A stretch of DNA of 64,000 nt from positions 1,131,500 to 1,195,499 of the forward strand of contig LR594585.1 in NCBI GenBank assembly GCA_901538445.1. The letters run 5' to 3'. This stretch comes from Gemmataceae bacterium. Its GTDB lineage: Bacteria > Planctomycetota > Planctomycetia > Gemmatales > Gemmataceae. Made by a program: the position numbers and the translations under genes. Below the pieces are notes generated by a model. That model was not told the origin of the DNA and made no database searches. It was given only the letters and a program-made list of their open reading frames with translations. Of the stretch, positions 1-8,066 are shown piece after piece; position 1 is the first letter of the stretch, and each line of letters begins with the position of its first letter.

Positions 1-108
1 CCGGGCGGCCGAACGAAGTTCCGGCTCTCGCGTTTTCAGATCGCAGGGCCGATCTAGAGCGTCTCGGAAAGGTTCCGAGCGCGTCCGAGAAAATTCGGTT
101 TTCGCAAG

Positions 109-134
109 GGCCGTTGCTCCAAGGAGTAACGGCC
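109..134 (+). terminator. Hairpin, probable terminator of an upstream unit
   Basis: Arms at 109-120 and 123-134 form a 12-bp stem with one G.U pair, followed by TCATTTCGTT. This resembles an intrinsic terminator of a unit lying left of the window. It could also be a leader hairpin of the gene at 200. The U-run is imperfect. Confidence 0.4.
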
Positions 135-199
135 TCATTTCGTTCATCGCCTCCCACCGTTACCGAGCGCCACTCGGTCGGGTAGAGGAGGTCGAGACA

Positions 200-394
200 A
201 TGAACACACTCGTCGACGACACGGACGATCCCCGCCCGTCCGACCCGCCGTTCTTGTTTTGCACGCTGCTCGCTGCTCACTCGTCGGGTGACCGCGTGCT
301 GGAGTCTCTCGCCCGCGACTGGCTCGCTGAGGTGGGCATTCGCGTGGTGTTCGATGAGAGCTACAGCCCGGGGCAGCGGGGGGCATCGCGATGA
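200..394 (+). CDS. Small hypothetical protein, first gene of a coupled pair
   Basis: This 64-residue protein has no recognised domain. A strong Shine-Dalgarno, GAGGAGG, lies about 8 bases before the ATG. The stop overlaps the start of the next gene (ATGA), so translational coupling is expected. Both observations argue that it is a real gene despite its size. The protein is acidic at the N-terminus (LVDDTDDP) and basic at the C-terminus. By context it belongs to the accessory replication cassette that follows. It could be a small regulatory or control protein, but nothing in the sequence shows a function. Confidence 0.6.
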   Translation: MNTLVDDTDDPRPSDPPFLFCTLLAAHSSGDRVLESLARDWLAEVGIRVVFDESYSPGQRGASR

Positions 395-723
395 CGCCCT
401 CCCTGCACACGGAGCCCCTGCTCAATCTCGGTGCCCTGAGCCGCCGCGTTCACGGCCGGGGACGCCACGAGCACGTCAGCCCCCGGAGCCTCTCCCGCTG
501 GATTTTGAAGGGGTCTCGGACCGCGGGCGGAGAGCGCATTTACCTGGAGGCCGTCCGGACGCCGGCCGGCTGGCAGTCGAGCGAGGCCGCTCTCTTCCGG
601 TTCTTGGATTCGCTGACCACCGCGTCCCGCCCGGAAGCGACCCAGCAGCCCCCACGCACACCCGCCGCCCGCACCCGATCCAGTGAGGCCGCCGAGGCCA
701 CGCTTAAGGATCTCGGGGCGTGA
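391..723 (+). CDS. DUF1580-type DNA-binding protein (excisionase-like)
   Basis: The 110-residue product has the arrangement of the planctomycete DUF1580 family. A segment with 'SPRSLSRWILKG' is followed by a GGERIYLEAV strand and the 'WQSSEAALFRFLDSL' helix. This is the winged-helix layout of MerR/excisionase-like proteins that read a helix and a wing into DNA. The C-terminal 35 residues are Pro/Ala/Arg rich and probably disordered. The start overlaps the previous stop. Genes of this kind are common near mobile regions of Planctomycetes. A role in excision or regulation of the replication cassette at 856-6854 is inference. Confidence 0.65.
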   Translation: MTPSLHTEPLLNLGALSRRVHGRGRHEHVSPRSLSRWILKGSRTAGGERIYLEAVRTPAGWQSSEAALFRFLDSLTTASRPEATQQPPRTPAARTRSSEAAEATLKDLGA

Positions 724-766
724 CGGATGAGCGGCGAAACCACTGTCTGGCGAGCCCGAACTGTTA

Positions 767-799
767 GGGCCGGCGTCCCGAGCTTCGGGACGCCGGCCC
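767..799 (+). terminator. Perfect 15-bp palindromic hairpin before the ParB-like gene
   Basis: Arms 767-781 and 785-799 are perfectly complementary (core GGGCCGGCGTCCCG) with a 3-base loop. No T-run follows. It ends the DUF1580 unit or acts in the leader of the gene at 856. A protein-binding palindrome is also possible. Confidence 0.45.
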
Positions 800-855
800 C
801 CAAACAAGCCGGGAAGTTCACGACAGTGAAACCTTACCTGCACGAAAGGAAATCA

Positions 856-1824
856 ATGTCCACGCTACTCAATTTCCCGGCCCGGTCGCCGGGGTGGGTC
901 TGGCCGGGTCTGCCCGGCGACGTCGACCGCGTCCCCGTCGCGCAGCTCAAGCCCTTGGACGTGTTGGCCGTGTACGAGCGCGACGTCGGCAGCGTCGAGC
1001 CGCCGCAGTGCGAGTTGGAGCCGTTGCTCCGGGCGGACGCGCAGCCGTACGCGGTGGAGGTCGTCGGCAACACTGTGACCGGCGGTTGGGGCGTGGTGCT
1101 CGCCGCCCGGGCGATCGGGGCCGACGTTGTCGCGGTGCGCACCTGCCCGGGCGGCGACGGGCTGAGCACCGCGGACCTCGGCTTGAAGGCCGCTGGGTGG
1201 TACCGCGCCCTGGCCCTCGCCGGGCGGGCCGTCGATGCGTTCGGTGGTGTGTTGCTCGCGGCCCGCCTCTACCGGACGTGGGCGACGCACATGACGCGCC
1301 GCCGCCCCAGTAAGGTCGGCGCGGCGGTGAAGCGGGCTCGGATGGACCTCCGCCAGGCCCTCATCTGCGAGGCCTTTGGGCGGGCCCAGCGCACGCTCGA
1401 ACGGGACACGTCGCTCCTGTTCGTCGGCGACGATCTGCGGGACGCGGCCCGCGCTGGCCGGCTGCCGATGCGGGCCGTGGCCGCCGCCGAGAAGTTGCCG
1501 CCCGCGGCCCAGACGCGACTGGCCAAGAGCCTCGCGGAGCAGCCGTTCGCTGCCATCGAGGCGGAGTTCTTCGGGCCGGCCGCGGCGCGGGCGAAGACCC
1601 GCCGCGGCGCGGCCCGGGCGATCCGCAAGAGTCTCCATGTGCTGGTCCGTGAGTCGCGCGACCGGGCCGACTGCTTCGGGCTCCGGCCCGAGGATTACGC
1701 CGTCGCCCGCGAGGCGATCGCGCTGTTGACCGACTGGGTCGCTCTCGCGCCGCCGACGGCCACGGTCGAGAGCCGAGTGGCGGACCTGGCCGCGGAGGTC
1801 CGGGGCCGGCCCAACAGTCGGTAA
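856..1824 (+). CDS. ParB-like protein
   Basis: The 322-residue product looks like a diverged ParB/KorB-type protein. Near residues 20-95 it has a ParB N-terminal-like layout: PVAQLKPLDVLAVY, then VEVVGNTVTGGWGVVLAARA and 'IGADVVAVRT', matching the usual 'GGhrr..Aa..lG...V.V' block. A helix-rich centre follows (ICEAFGRAQRTLERD, then LPMRAVAAAEKLPPAAQTRLA), resembling the ParB helix-turn-helix region. The start at 856 is chosen because AAGGAA precedes it at good spacing; an upstream in-frame start at 727 lacks a good site and would span the palindrome. It lies between two hairpin-containing spacers and before the helicase and polymerase genes. That context suggests a partition or replication-control role. 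The assignment rests on pattern, not on a search. Confidence 0.55.
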   Translation: MSTLLNFPARSPGWVWPGLPGDVDRVPVAQLKPLDVLAVYERDVGSVEPPQCELEPLLRADAQPYAVEVVGNTVTGGWGVVLAARAIGADVVAVRTCPGGDGLSTADLGLKAAGWYRALALAGRAVDAFGGVLLAARLYRTWATHMTRRRPSKVGAAVKRARMDLRQALICEAFGRAQRTLERDTSLLFVGDDLRDAARAGRLPMRAVAAAEKLPPAAQTRLAKSLAEQPFAAIEAEFFGPAAARAKTRRGAARAIRKSLHVLVRESRDRADCFGLRPEDYAVAREAIALLTDWVALAPPTATVESRVADLAAEVRGRPNSR

Positions 1825-1855
1825 CGTCGGAGTTGTCGAGGTTGACGGGCTCGCG

Positions 1856-1922
1856 GCCGGCCCAGTTTGGGGCCGGCTGCGGAAAGGGAGCGGCGGGTCG
1901 GTTTAGCGGACCGGCCCGCCGC
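1856..1922 (+). terminator. Tandem GC-rich hairpins between ParB-like and helicase genes
   Basis: Two hairpins lie back to back: GCCGGCCC (1856-1863) with GGGCCGGC (1870-1877), and a 13-bp stem with one G.U pair (1890-1902 with 1910-1922, 7-base loop). No clear T-run follows. They may terminate the upstream transcript or control the helicase gene that starts 33 bases later. Confidence 0.4.
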
Positions 1923-1954
1923 GGCATCGCAAAGGACACCTACTGGAGTGTTTG

Positions 1955-4165
1955 ATGGTAACCAACGCGAATGGCAGCGTCAACGGGAGCGCGCGCTCGT
2001 GGGCCCGCGGCCCGCGCCGCGACGCCGCCCCGGCGGCCGCGGAGCCCGCGGGGAGTGCGACGGCTTGTCCCGTGGCGGGGACGCTGGCGGCACTGAGGGC
2101 CGGGCTCGATCCCGGTGAGCTGTCCCAGTACGTTCGCGCCTTCGTCGAGCAGCTCCTCGACGCCGGCGTCGAGAACGAGGTCGAGCGGGACGGCTACCTG
2201 ACCCAGTTGCTGGGGGCGATGCAGCAGCACGGCTACCCCCGGCTCCGGAAGGCGGACCTGCGGGACATGTTCGCCCGGGCCGCGCGGGATCGCCAGTCCG
2301 CAACGGGCACGCAAACGCAGGACTCGGTCGGCCCGGCGGCCGGCAGTTGGGGCGCGTTCGCGGAGCCGCCCCCCGTCGCGGCCGGCGTCGTGCCCCCGGC
2401 CGGCTGGCACGTGAGCGAGGACGGGGTGTTCCAGGTCGGCGGCGGGGCCGGGGGCGGGCGGGGCGGGGAGCCGCTCCTGGTGTGCCCGGTGCCGGTCGTC
2501 ATCACCGGGCGGCTGATCGACGCCGAGGGCGGACAGGAGTCGATCGCCCTCGCGTGGCCGCGCGACGGCCGGTGGAAGCCGAAGGTCGTCGGCCGCGCCG
2601 TCGTCGCGAACAAGAGCAAAATCGTCGACCTGGCCGCGGACGGGTTCCCCGTGACGTGCGAGACGAGCGGGAAGGTGGTCCGGTACCTCGCGGACTTCGA
2701 GGCCGAGAACATCGACCGCATCCCGCGGGAGACCGTGTCCCCGGCGCTCGGCTGGGTGGACGACACGCGGTCGTTCCTCTGGGGCGTGGAGCAGCTGCGG
2801 CCCGCGCTCGCCGAGAGCGGGGCCGCGGTCGTCCTTTTCCAGGGGGCCGAGGCGGGGGACGAGCAAGTCGCCCGCGGGTTCCACGCCCACGGCGAATGGG
2901 AGGACTGGCGGACCGGGGTTCTGCCCTTCCTCGAACTTCCCAAGATTCGCCTCATCTTGACCGCGAGCCTGGCGGCCCCGCTCCTCGGGGTGCTCGGGGT
3001 CCCGAACCCGATTGTCGAGCTGTGCGGCGAGACCAGCGGCGGCAAGACCGTGGCCCTGCGGGGGGCCACCAGCTGCTGGGGCAACCCCGACGAGCGGGCA
3101 CAGGACGCGGCGATGAGCACGTGGGACACGACCCGGGTCGGCGCGGAACGCATGCTCGCGGTGATCAACAACCTGCCGCTGGTGCTGGACGACACGCGGC
3201 GGGCCCGGGACAGCACACTCGTCAACCAAATCGTGTACGACGTGGTCGCGGGCCGCGGCCGCACCCGCGGCAGCCCGAAGGGGCTCCAGGGCGTCGGCAC
3301 CTGGAGCACCGTGCTGCTGTCGAGCGGCGAGGTCTCGGTCAACGACCAGAACGAGAAGGGCGGCGCGCGGGCCCGGGTGGTCAGCCTGTGGGGGAGCCCG
3401 TTCGGTGCGGTCACCGGCGAGACCGGCGAGCGGGTGAAGGCGCTAAACCGCACCGTCCTGGCTCACTACGGGCACGCCGGCCCCCGGTTCGTCCGGTTCA
3501 TCCTGGACCGCCGGGGCGAGTGGCCGACCTGGAAGGAGCGGCTGGAGGCGGTCGTCCGGGAGTACACGCAGCGGGCGGGGAACAACGCGATCCTGAATCG
3601 GATGGCCGACACGTTCGCGGTCTTCGCGCTGGCCGGCGAACTGGCCGCCGAGGCGCTCGAGATCCCGGCCCTCGCGCGCCGCCCCGTGGACGAGCTGTGG
3701 GGTGAACTGTCGGGCGAGGTCCGGGAGGGCGACGTGCCCACCCGGGCCCTGAGGTGCGCGTACGACTGGGCCGTGTCCCGGCCGAAGAACTTCTTCTCGC
3801 CGTGCCGGCATGAGAGCGACCGCGAGCAACCGCACGACGGCTGGGCCGGGCGGTGGGACGCGACCACCTCGGGGTGGGCGTTCCTGGCGTACATGCCGCA
3901 CAAGCTGGCCAAAGTCCTGGAGGAGGGCGGCTTCGACTCCGGGGCGACGGTGCGGTCGTGGAAGGACAAGGGCTGGCTCCAGACGGCGCCGGCCGGGACT
4001 CACCAGCAGCACCGGGTCGAAGGGGCGCAAGTGCGCCTCGTTACGATCCTGCGCACGGCGCTCGACCTGCTGGGCATGACCGTGCCCTCGGGTGGCGGCT
4101 TGTGCCAGCGGCCGGACGCCGCGGGAGGCGCGACCACCCCGTCGGGCAGCCGTGACGGCATGTGA
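1955..4165 (+). CDS. DUF927-type primase-helicase (P-loop ATPase)
   Basis: This 736-residue protein carries the DUF927 layout known from phage and integrative-element replication proteins. A beta-rich region of about residues 140-300 ends in the conserved GWVDDTRSFLWG segment. It is followed by a P-loop ATPase with Walker A GETSGGKT at about 358-365 and a Walker B-like 'LPLVLDD' at about 407-413. After those come the 'VLLSSGE' and RVVSLWG segments. The N-terminal 60 residues are Ala/Gly rich. The ATG at 1955 is preferred over the TTG at 1952. By family it would unwind DNA at an origin, and the neighbouring Toprim-polymerase gene supports that. The C-terminal part contains a duplex-DNA-binding-like region with many Arg/Trp. 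No integrase is visible in the window. Confidence 0.75.
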   Translation: MVTNANGSVNGSARSWARGPRRDAAPAAAEPAGSATACPVAGTLAALRAGLDPGELSQYVRAFVEQLLDAGVENEVERDGYLTQLLGAMQQHGYPRLRKADLRDMFARAARDRQSATGTQTQDSVGPAAGSWGAFAEPPPVAAGVVPPAGWHVSEDGVFQVGGGAGGGRGGEPLLVCPVPVVITGRLIDAEGGQESIALAWPRDGRWKPKVVGRAVVANKSKIVDLAADGFPVTCETSGKVVRYLADFEAENIDRIPRETVSPALGWVDDTRSFLWGVEQLRPALAESGAAVVLFQGAEAGDEQVARGFHAHGEWEDWRTGVLPFLELPKIRLILTASLAAPLLGVLGVPNPIVELCGETSGGKTVALRGATSCWGNPDERAQDAAMSTWDTTRVGAERMLAVINNLPLVLDDTRRARDSTLVNQIVYDVVAGRGRTRGSPKGLQGVGTWSTVLLSSGEVSVNDQNEKGGARARVVSLWGSPFGAVTGETGERVKALNRTVLAHYGHAGPRFVRFILDRRGEWPTWKERLEAVVREYTQRAGNNAILNRMADTFAVFALAGELAAEALEIPALARRPVDELWGELSGEVREGDVPTRALRCAYDWAVSRPKNFFSPCRHESDREQPHDGWAGRWDATTSGWAFLAYMPHKLAKVLEEGGFDSGATVRSWKDKGWLQTAPAGTHQQHRVEGAQVRLVTILRTALDLLGMTVPSGGGLCQRPDAAGGATTPSGSRDGM

Positions 4166-4424
4166 CGTCAGCTGGGACGGACCAAGTGCTGGCAAGTGAA
4201 GGGTTTATCGAGCAAATGTTGTCAGTGTCACAGTGTCACAGACATCCATCGTTCTCGTTCGATCGGCCCGCCTTCCTCCCTGGTGCGGAAACGTGCCGGA
4301 CGGCGGAGCGAGCCGCCGCTGTGACGCTGTGACGCCCGTGGGCCTCCCCGAGCAAAGGCGCTCAGGGAGGCCCACACCACCCCGCTCCTCTTGCCCCGAA
4401 TCAGGTACAATCGCGGAGACCGCC

Positions 4425-6854
4425 ATGGCCCACGTGCTGCGCCCCGAACTCTACGACCGTCTCGAAGAACGCTTCGGTGACGTTCGCGTCACCAACCAGG
4501 GGCAACCGCTCGTTGAGGATTACGTGACCGAGTGGGTCGATCGGCGTGGCCGCTCCGTCCCGCAGTTGAAGTCCCGGACCGTGTGCCGGGGCGAGACGTA
4601 CCGGGTGTCGTGCCCCTTTTGCGGCGACGAGCGCCGCCGCCTGTCCATCAGCCACGCTTGGGGGCTCCGCGACTCGCGCACGGGCGGGGACCGGCTGTGG
4701 CTGGCCAAGTGCTTCAACGAAACGAACTGTCTCGGCGACCCGGGCCGGCGGCACGAGTTGCGGTTCCTGGTCTTCGGCACCGCCCCGCTCCCCACCGGCC
4801 CCGCGGTTTGCGGGCCCGAGCGCGTTGCGGCGCGGCGGACCCCGGTCACCGGCCCCCCCCTGCCGGAGTGGCTGGCCCCGCTGCACGCCCTCCCCGCCGG
4901 CGACCCGGCCCGGGCGTACCTGCTGGGCCGCGGCTTCGATCCCGATCTCCTGGGGCGCGAACTCGGCCTCGGCTTCTGCAACTGGGCCCCCCACCCGTAC
5001 GGGGAGGCGCGGAACCGCATCATCGTCCCGATCGCGTTTTGCGAACGTGTGGTTGGGTATCAGGGGCGGCGGATCGACGGACCGGGCCAGATCGAGGCCG
5101 ACACGCCGAAGTGGTGGACCGCGGCCGGAACGCCGAAGTCGCGCGTGCTGTACAACTACGACATGGCCCGCACGTACTCCGTGGCGGTCGTGTGCGAGGG
5201 GGTCACCGACGTCTGGCGGGTCGGCCCGTGCGGCGTCGCCCTCTTCGGGCTCGACCTGTCGGCCGAGCAGGAGCGGCTCCTCGCCGAGACGTGGGCCGGC
5301 GGCACCATCGTCATGTCGCTCGACCACGACGGCGGCGACAATCCCACGGCCCAGCGCCGGAACGGCCTGTACAGCGACCGCCTCCGCCGGCGCGTCGGGA
5401 ACAGGGTCGTCGAGGTGGCGCTCCCCGCGGGGACCGACCCCGCGGACCTGGGCCGCGCGACCCTCTGGTCCCTGATCCGCGCGGCGGCCGAGCGGCAGGG
5501 CGTGGTCCTGCCGCTGGATGAGTTGGCCGGCGTGATCCCGTACCTCGGGCCGGTCCGTTCGCCGGAACCCGTTGCCCCGGAGGTCCGCCCCGACGAGGTC
5601 GCGGACCGGCTCCTCGCTCAGGCGACGGGCGGGGCCGCGGGCGGGCCGCACCCGGTCGAGGAGCGGCTCGCGGCCGCGGGCCTGGGCCACCTCTTTCGCG
5701 AGGTCGAGTACCCGGCGGCGGTCGTGGCCGCCGCCATGCGGGCCCACGGGGTCGGGGTGGACCTCCCGCTGCTGGAAGTGTTGGAGTTCGAGTTCGGGGT
5801 GCGACTCGGGCTCCTGCACGAAGAGATCGCCGCCGCCGCGGGCCGGCGGATCAACCCGCGGTCCCACGCCGAGGTCTCGGACGCGATTCGGACGCTGGCG
5901 CCGTCCGCCGCGACGCCAACGAGCGGCCGCGAGTCGCGCGTCACCGATCTGGTCCTGCGGTTCAGGGAGTTCAGCCACGCGGCGGCCGTCGTCGCGAACC
6001 TCCTGGGTCGGGTGGACCGGGCCACCGGGCGGGTCCACTGCGCCTTCGATTCGATGGGCACCGACACCGGCCGGTTCACGTGCGGCGACCCGCCGCTCCA
6101 CTCGCTCCCCGGCTTCATGCGCGACCTGGTCGTTGCTCCGCCGGGCCACGCCCTGGTGGAGGCCGATTTTTCCCAGGTCGAGCTCCGGGTGCTCGCGCAC
6201 GTTTCCCGGGACCGCTTGCTGCTCGACGCTTTCGGGACCGGGGTCGACCTGCACCGGCGCACGGCCGCCCTCGCCCTGGGGGTGCCGGAGGCCGAGGTCT
6301 CGGACGAGGACCGCAACAAGGTCGGCAAGGCGGTCAACTTTGGCATCGTGTACGGCATGACCCCGCACGGCCTGGCAAGGAAATTGGGCATCAGCGGGCC
6401 CGACGCGAGGGCGCTCCTCGACGCCTACTTTGACGCCCACAGCGGGGTCCGCGACTGGATCGAGCGGACCCGGAGCGAGGCGCTCCGGGACGGCTTCGTA
6501 ACGACCTTGTACGGTCGGCGGCGGTTGCTTCACGGGTTGCACTCGCCGGAGCCGGCCGTACGCGACCGGGCCCTTCGGCAGGCGGTCAACACGGTGATCC
6601 AGGGCACCGCGGCCGAGATCAACAAGCTGGCGCTGGCCCGCGTCCACCGCGCGCTCGACCCGCGGTGCCGACTGGTGCTCACCGTCCACGACTCCGTGCT
6701 GGTTGAAGTTCCGTGTGAACTCCTCGGGGGAGTTGCAGAGCAGATCGCGGGACTGATGCGGGCCGCGCCGCCGGGCTTCTCCGTTCCGCTGGACGTGAAG
6801 CTCGGCACCGGTGCGAGTTGGGGGGACTGCCAGCGCGCCGCCCAGTACACTTGA
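4425..6854 (+). CDS. Zinc finger-Toprim-family A DNA polymerase fusion
   Basis: The 809-residue product joins a primase-like N-terminus to a PolA-type polymerase. Residues 54-102 hold a CHC2-like cysteine cluster (C63-x2-C66, C96, C102). Residues 200-345 are a Toprim domain with VVCEGVTDVW (E258) and SLDHDGGD (D300, D302). From about 410 to the end comes a polymerase I fold. It has the TDTGRFTCGDPPLHSLP segment, motif A with DFSQVELRVLAH (D581), motif B with RNKVGKAVNFG and Y643, and motif C with TVHDSVLVEV (H755-D756). No 5' nuclease and no 3'-5' exonuclease domain fits between Toprim and polymerase. The start at 4425 has GGAG 6 bases upstream; an open extension back to 4233 has no ribosome site. 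It follows the DUF927 helicase by 260 bases and probably serves the same element. Confidence 0.85.
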   Translation: MAHVLRPELYDRLEERFGDVRVTNQGQPLVEDYVTEWVDRRGRSVPQLKSRTVCRGETYRVSCPFCGDERRRLSISHAWGLRDSRTGGDRLWLAKCFNETNCLGDPGRRHELRFLVFGTAPLPTGPAVCGPERVAARRTPVTGPPLPEWLAPLHALPAGDPARAYLLGRGFDPDLLGRELGLGFCNWAPHPYGEARNRIIVPIAFCERVVGYQGRRIDGPGQIEADTPKWWTAAGTPKSRVLYNYDMARTYSVAVVCEGVTDVWRVGPCGVALFGLDLSAEQERLLAETWAGGTIVMSLDHDGGDNPTAQRRNGLYSDRLRRRVGNRVVEVALPAGTDPADLGRATLWSLIRAAAERQGVVLPLDELAGVIPYLGPVRSPEPVAPEVRPDEVADRLLAQATGGAAGGPHPVEERLAAAGLGHLFREVEYPAAVVAAAMRAHGVGVDLPLLEVLEFEFGVRLGLLHEEIAAAAGRRINPRSHAEVSDAIRTLAPSAATPTSGRESRVTDLVLRFREFSHAAAVVANLLGRVDRATGRVHCAFDSMGTDTGRFTCGDPPLHSLPGFMRDLVVAPPGHALVEADFSQVELRVLAHVSRDRLLLDAFGTGVDLHRRTAALALGVPEAEVSDEDRNKVGKAVNFGIVYGMTPHGLARKLGISGPDARALLDAYFDAHSGVRDWIERTRSEALRDGFVTTLYGRRRLLHGLHSPEPAVRDRALRQAVNTVIQGTAAEINKLALARVHRALDPRCRLVLTVHDSVLVEVPCELLGGVAEQIAGLMRAAPPGFSVPLDVKLGTGASWGDCQRAAQYT

Positions 6855-7634
6855 GCCCCTTCGGCCTTTCCGAGGGCGCCGGCGGCGACGTGCGACTTCT
6901 CGGATTCGACCGGACGTAGACAACAGGGTTACCGGCTCGCCGGGCGAACCAACGGTTGCCGCTGGTACCGGCCCGTTCGCTCGTCGTCCGGGTTCGGGCT
7001 GGGCACCGGACGGCGAACCGCTTCGGACTGGTGATCTGCGTCACGGCCGCGAGCCCGAAGATGATGCGCCGCCTGCGGGCGGTTCGCGTCGGCGCGGAAC
7101 GACAAATCTGCCACTTTACCCTGCCGCTGGGCGGCAGGCAGGACGTCCCCGGCCGCCAAGGCTCTGCTCGGTGCGGGGCCGGGATTACGGAGCCCCCGCG
7201 ACGCGGACGCCGTCTCGGCAACGAGCGGACGTCTCATCGGCCGGTGGCGGGGAAAGATAGGGGGAGTGGGGGGGGCGCCGATCCCCGCTCGGTGCGGGCA
7301 CGGTCATGTCCTTCCGCGAGCCAGAGTTCTACTGTTGTGGTCCAAAATCACTGCGGGGGGTCGCTTCGGAGCGGTCGTTGAAGTGGTACCGGGGCAAACC
7401 GCCGGACCCCTCTCCCGGACCGGACGCCGCGCGAGCAACGGGCCGCCGCGAGGACGCCGGTCGTTACGAACCTCGGCGCGGCCGCCGGACGGGTCCGAGG
7501 ACCTCGGACCGGTTCGATCCGTGTGACCCCGGTGACGCCTCGGAGAAGCTAACCGCGGCTCGCCGGTTGGGCGGGCCGCGAACGGAGGCGGACGCGAAAC
7601 ATCCATCATTCCCGCCCCGGCATCGACAGGCCGA
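6855..7634. other. Gene-free stretch between replication cassette and metal operon A
   Basis: No open frame here has a ribosome site or family-like sequence; the frames present look like GC-driven noise. One small palindrome, CTGCCGC-TGG-GCGGCAG, lies at 7121-7137. The region faces the ends of both flanking genes, so terminators are expected, but none with a T-run was seen. Confidence 0.5.
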
Positions 7635-8039
7635 TCACTTCTTCTCGGGCATGTTCTTCTTCGGGAGCGGCATCTCCTCGCCCGTCTTCGCCTTGTACTG
7701 GGCCTTCGCCTTTTCCAGGAGCGACGGGTCGCAGATGAAGCACTGGCTCTTGGCCCGCTCGTGCTTGTCGCACCAGTCCCCCTTGGCCCGGAACTCCTTG
7801 GCGGCCTTCGCGCTACACATACTGCAATCGTCTTCGGGGACGCCGTGCGGCCGGCACCACCAGCCGCCGTCCTCCTCGGAATCGTCCTTCGGCTTCACCT
7901 TCGGGGTGTCCTTCGGATCGGCCTTCGCGACTTCCTTGTCCCTCTTATCGCCACCCGTGTTCTCGGCGGGCTTCTGGCCGCAACCGACCACCACAAACAG
8001 CCCCGAGAGCAGGGCTATGCTCGTCCACAACTTCTTCAT
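7635..8039 (-). CDS. Metal-motif lipoprotein of RND operon A
   Basis: The 134-residue protein starts with a lipoprotein signal (FVVVGC, lipid Cys at about 20), then a charged Lys/Asp linker. It contains two copies of the motif W-C-x2-H-x6-C-x2-C, at residues 61-75 and 89-103. The same motif occurs twice in the membrane-fusion protein of this operon (11217-12860). Cys and His in this spacing are plausible ligands for Zn, Cd or Cu. A periplasmic or membrane-anchored metal-binding role next to the pump is inferred. ATG at 8039 is chosen with AGGAGG 8 bases upstream; a GTG lies one codon earlier. It is the last gene of the operon, 27 bases after czcA. The family has no name I recognise. Confidence 0.75.
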   Translation of the reverse strand: MKKLWTSIALLSGLFVVVGCGQKPAENTGGDKRDKEVAKADPKDTPKVKPKDDSEEDGGWWCRPHGVPEDDCSMCSAKAAKEFRAKGDWCDKHERAKSQCFICDPSLLEKAKAQYKAKTGEEMPLPKKNMPEKK

Positions 8040-8066
8040 CACTCGAACCTCCTGGGAAAGAACCCC

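Noticed and set aside
6854-7634. Several small open frames in the gene-free stretch
   Set aside because: Composition is uniform across frames, there are no Shine-Dalgarno sequences and no recognisable motifs.
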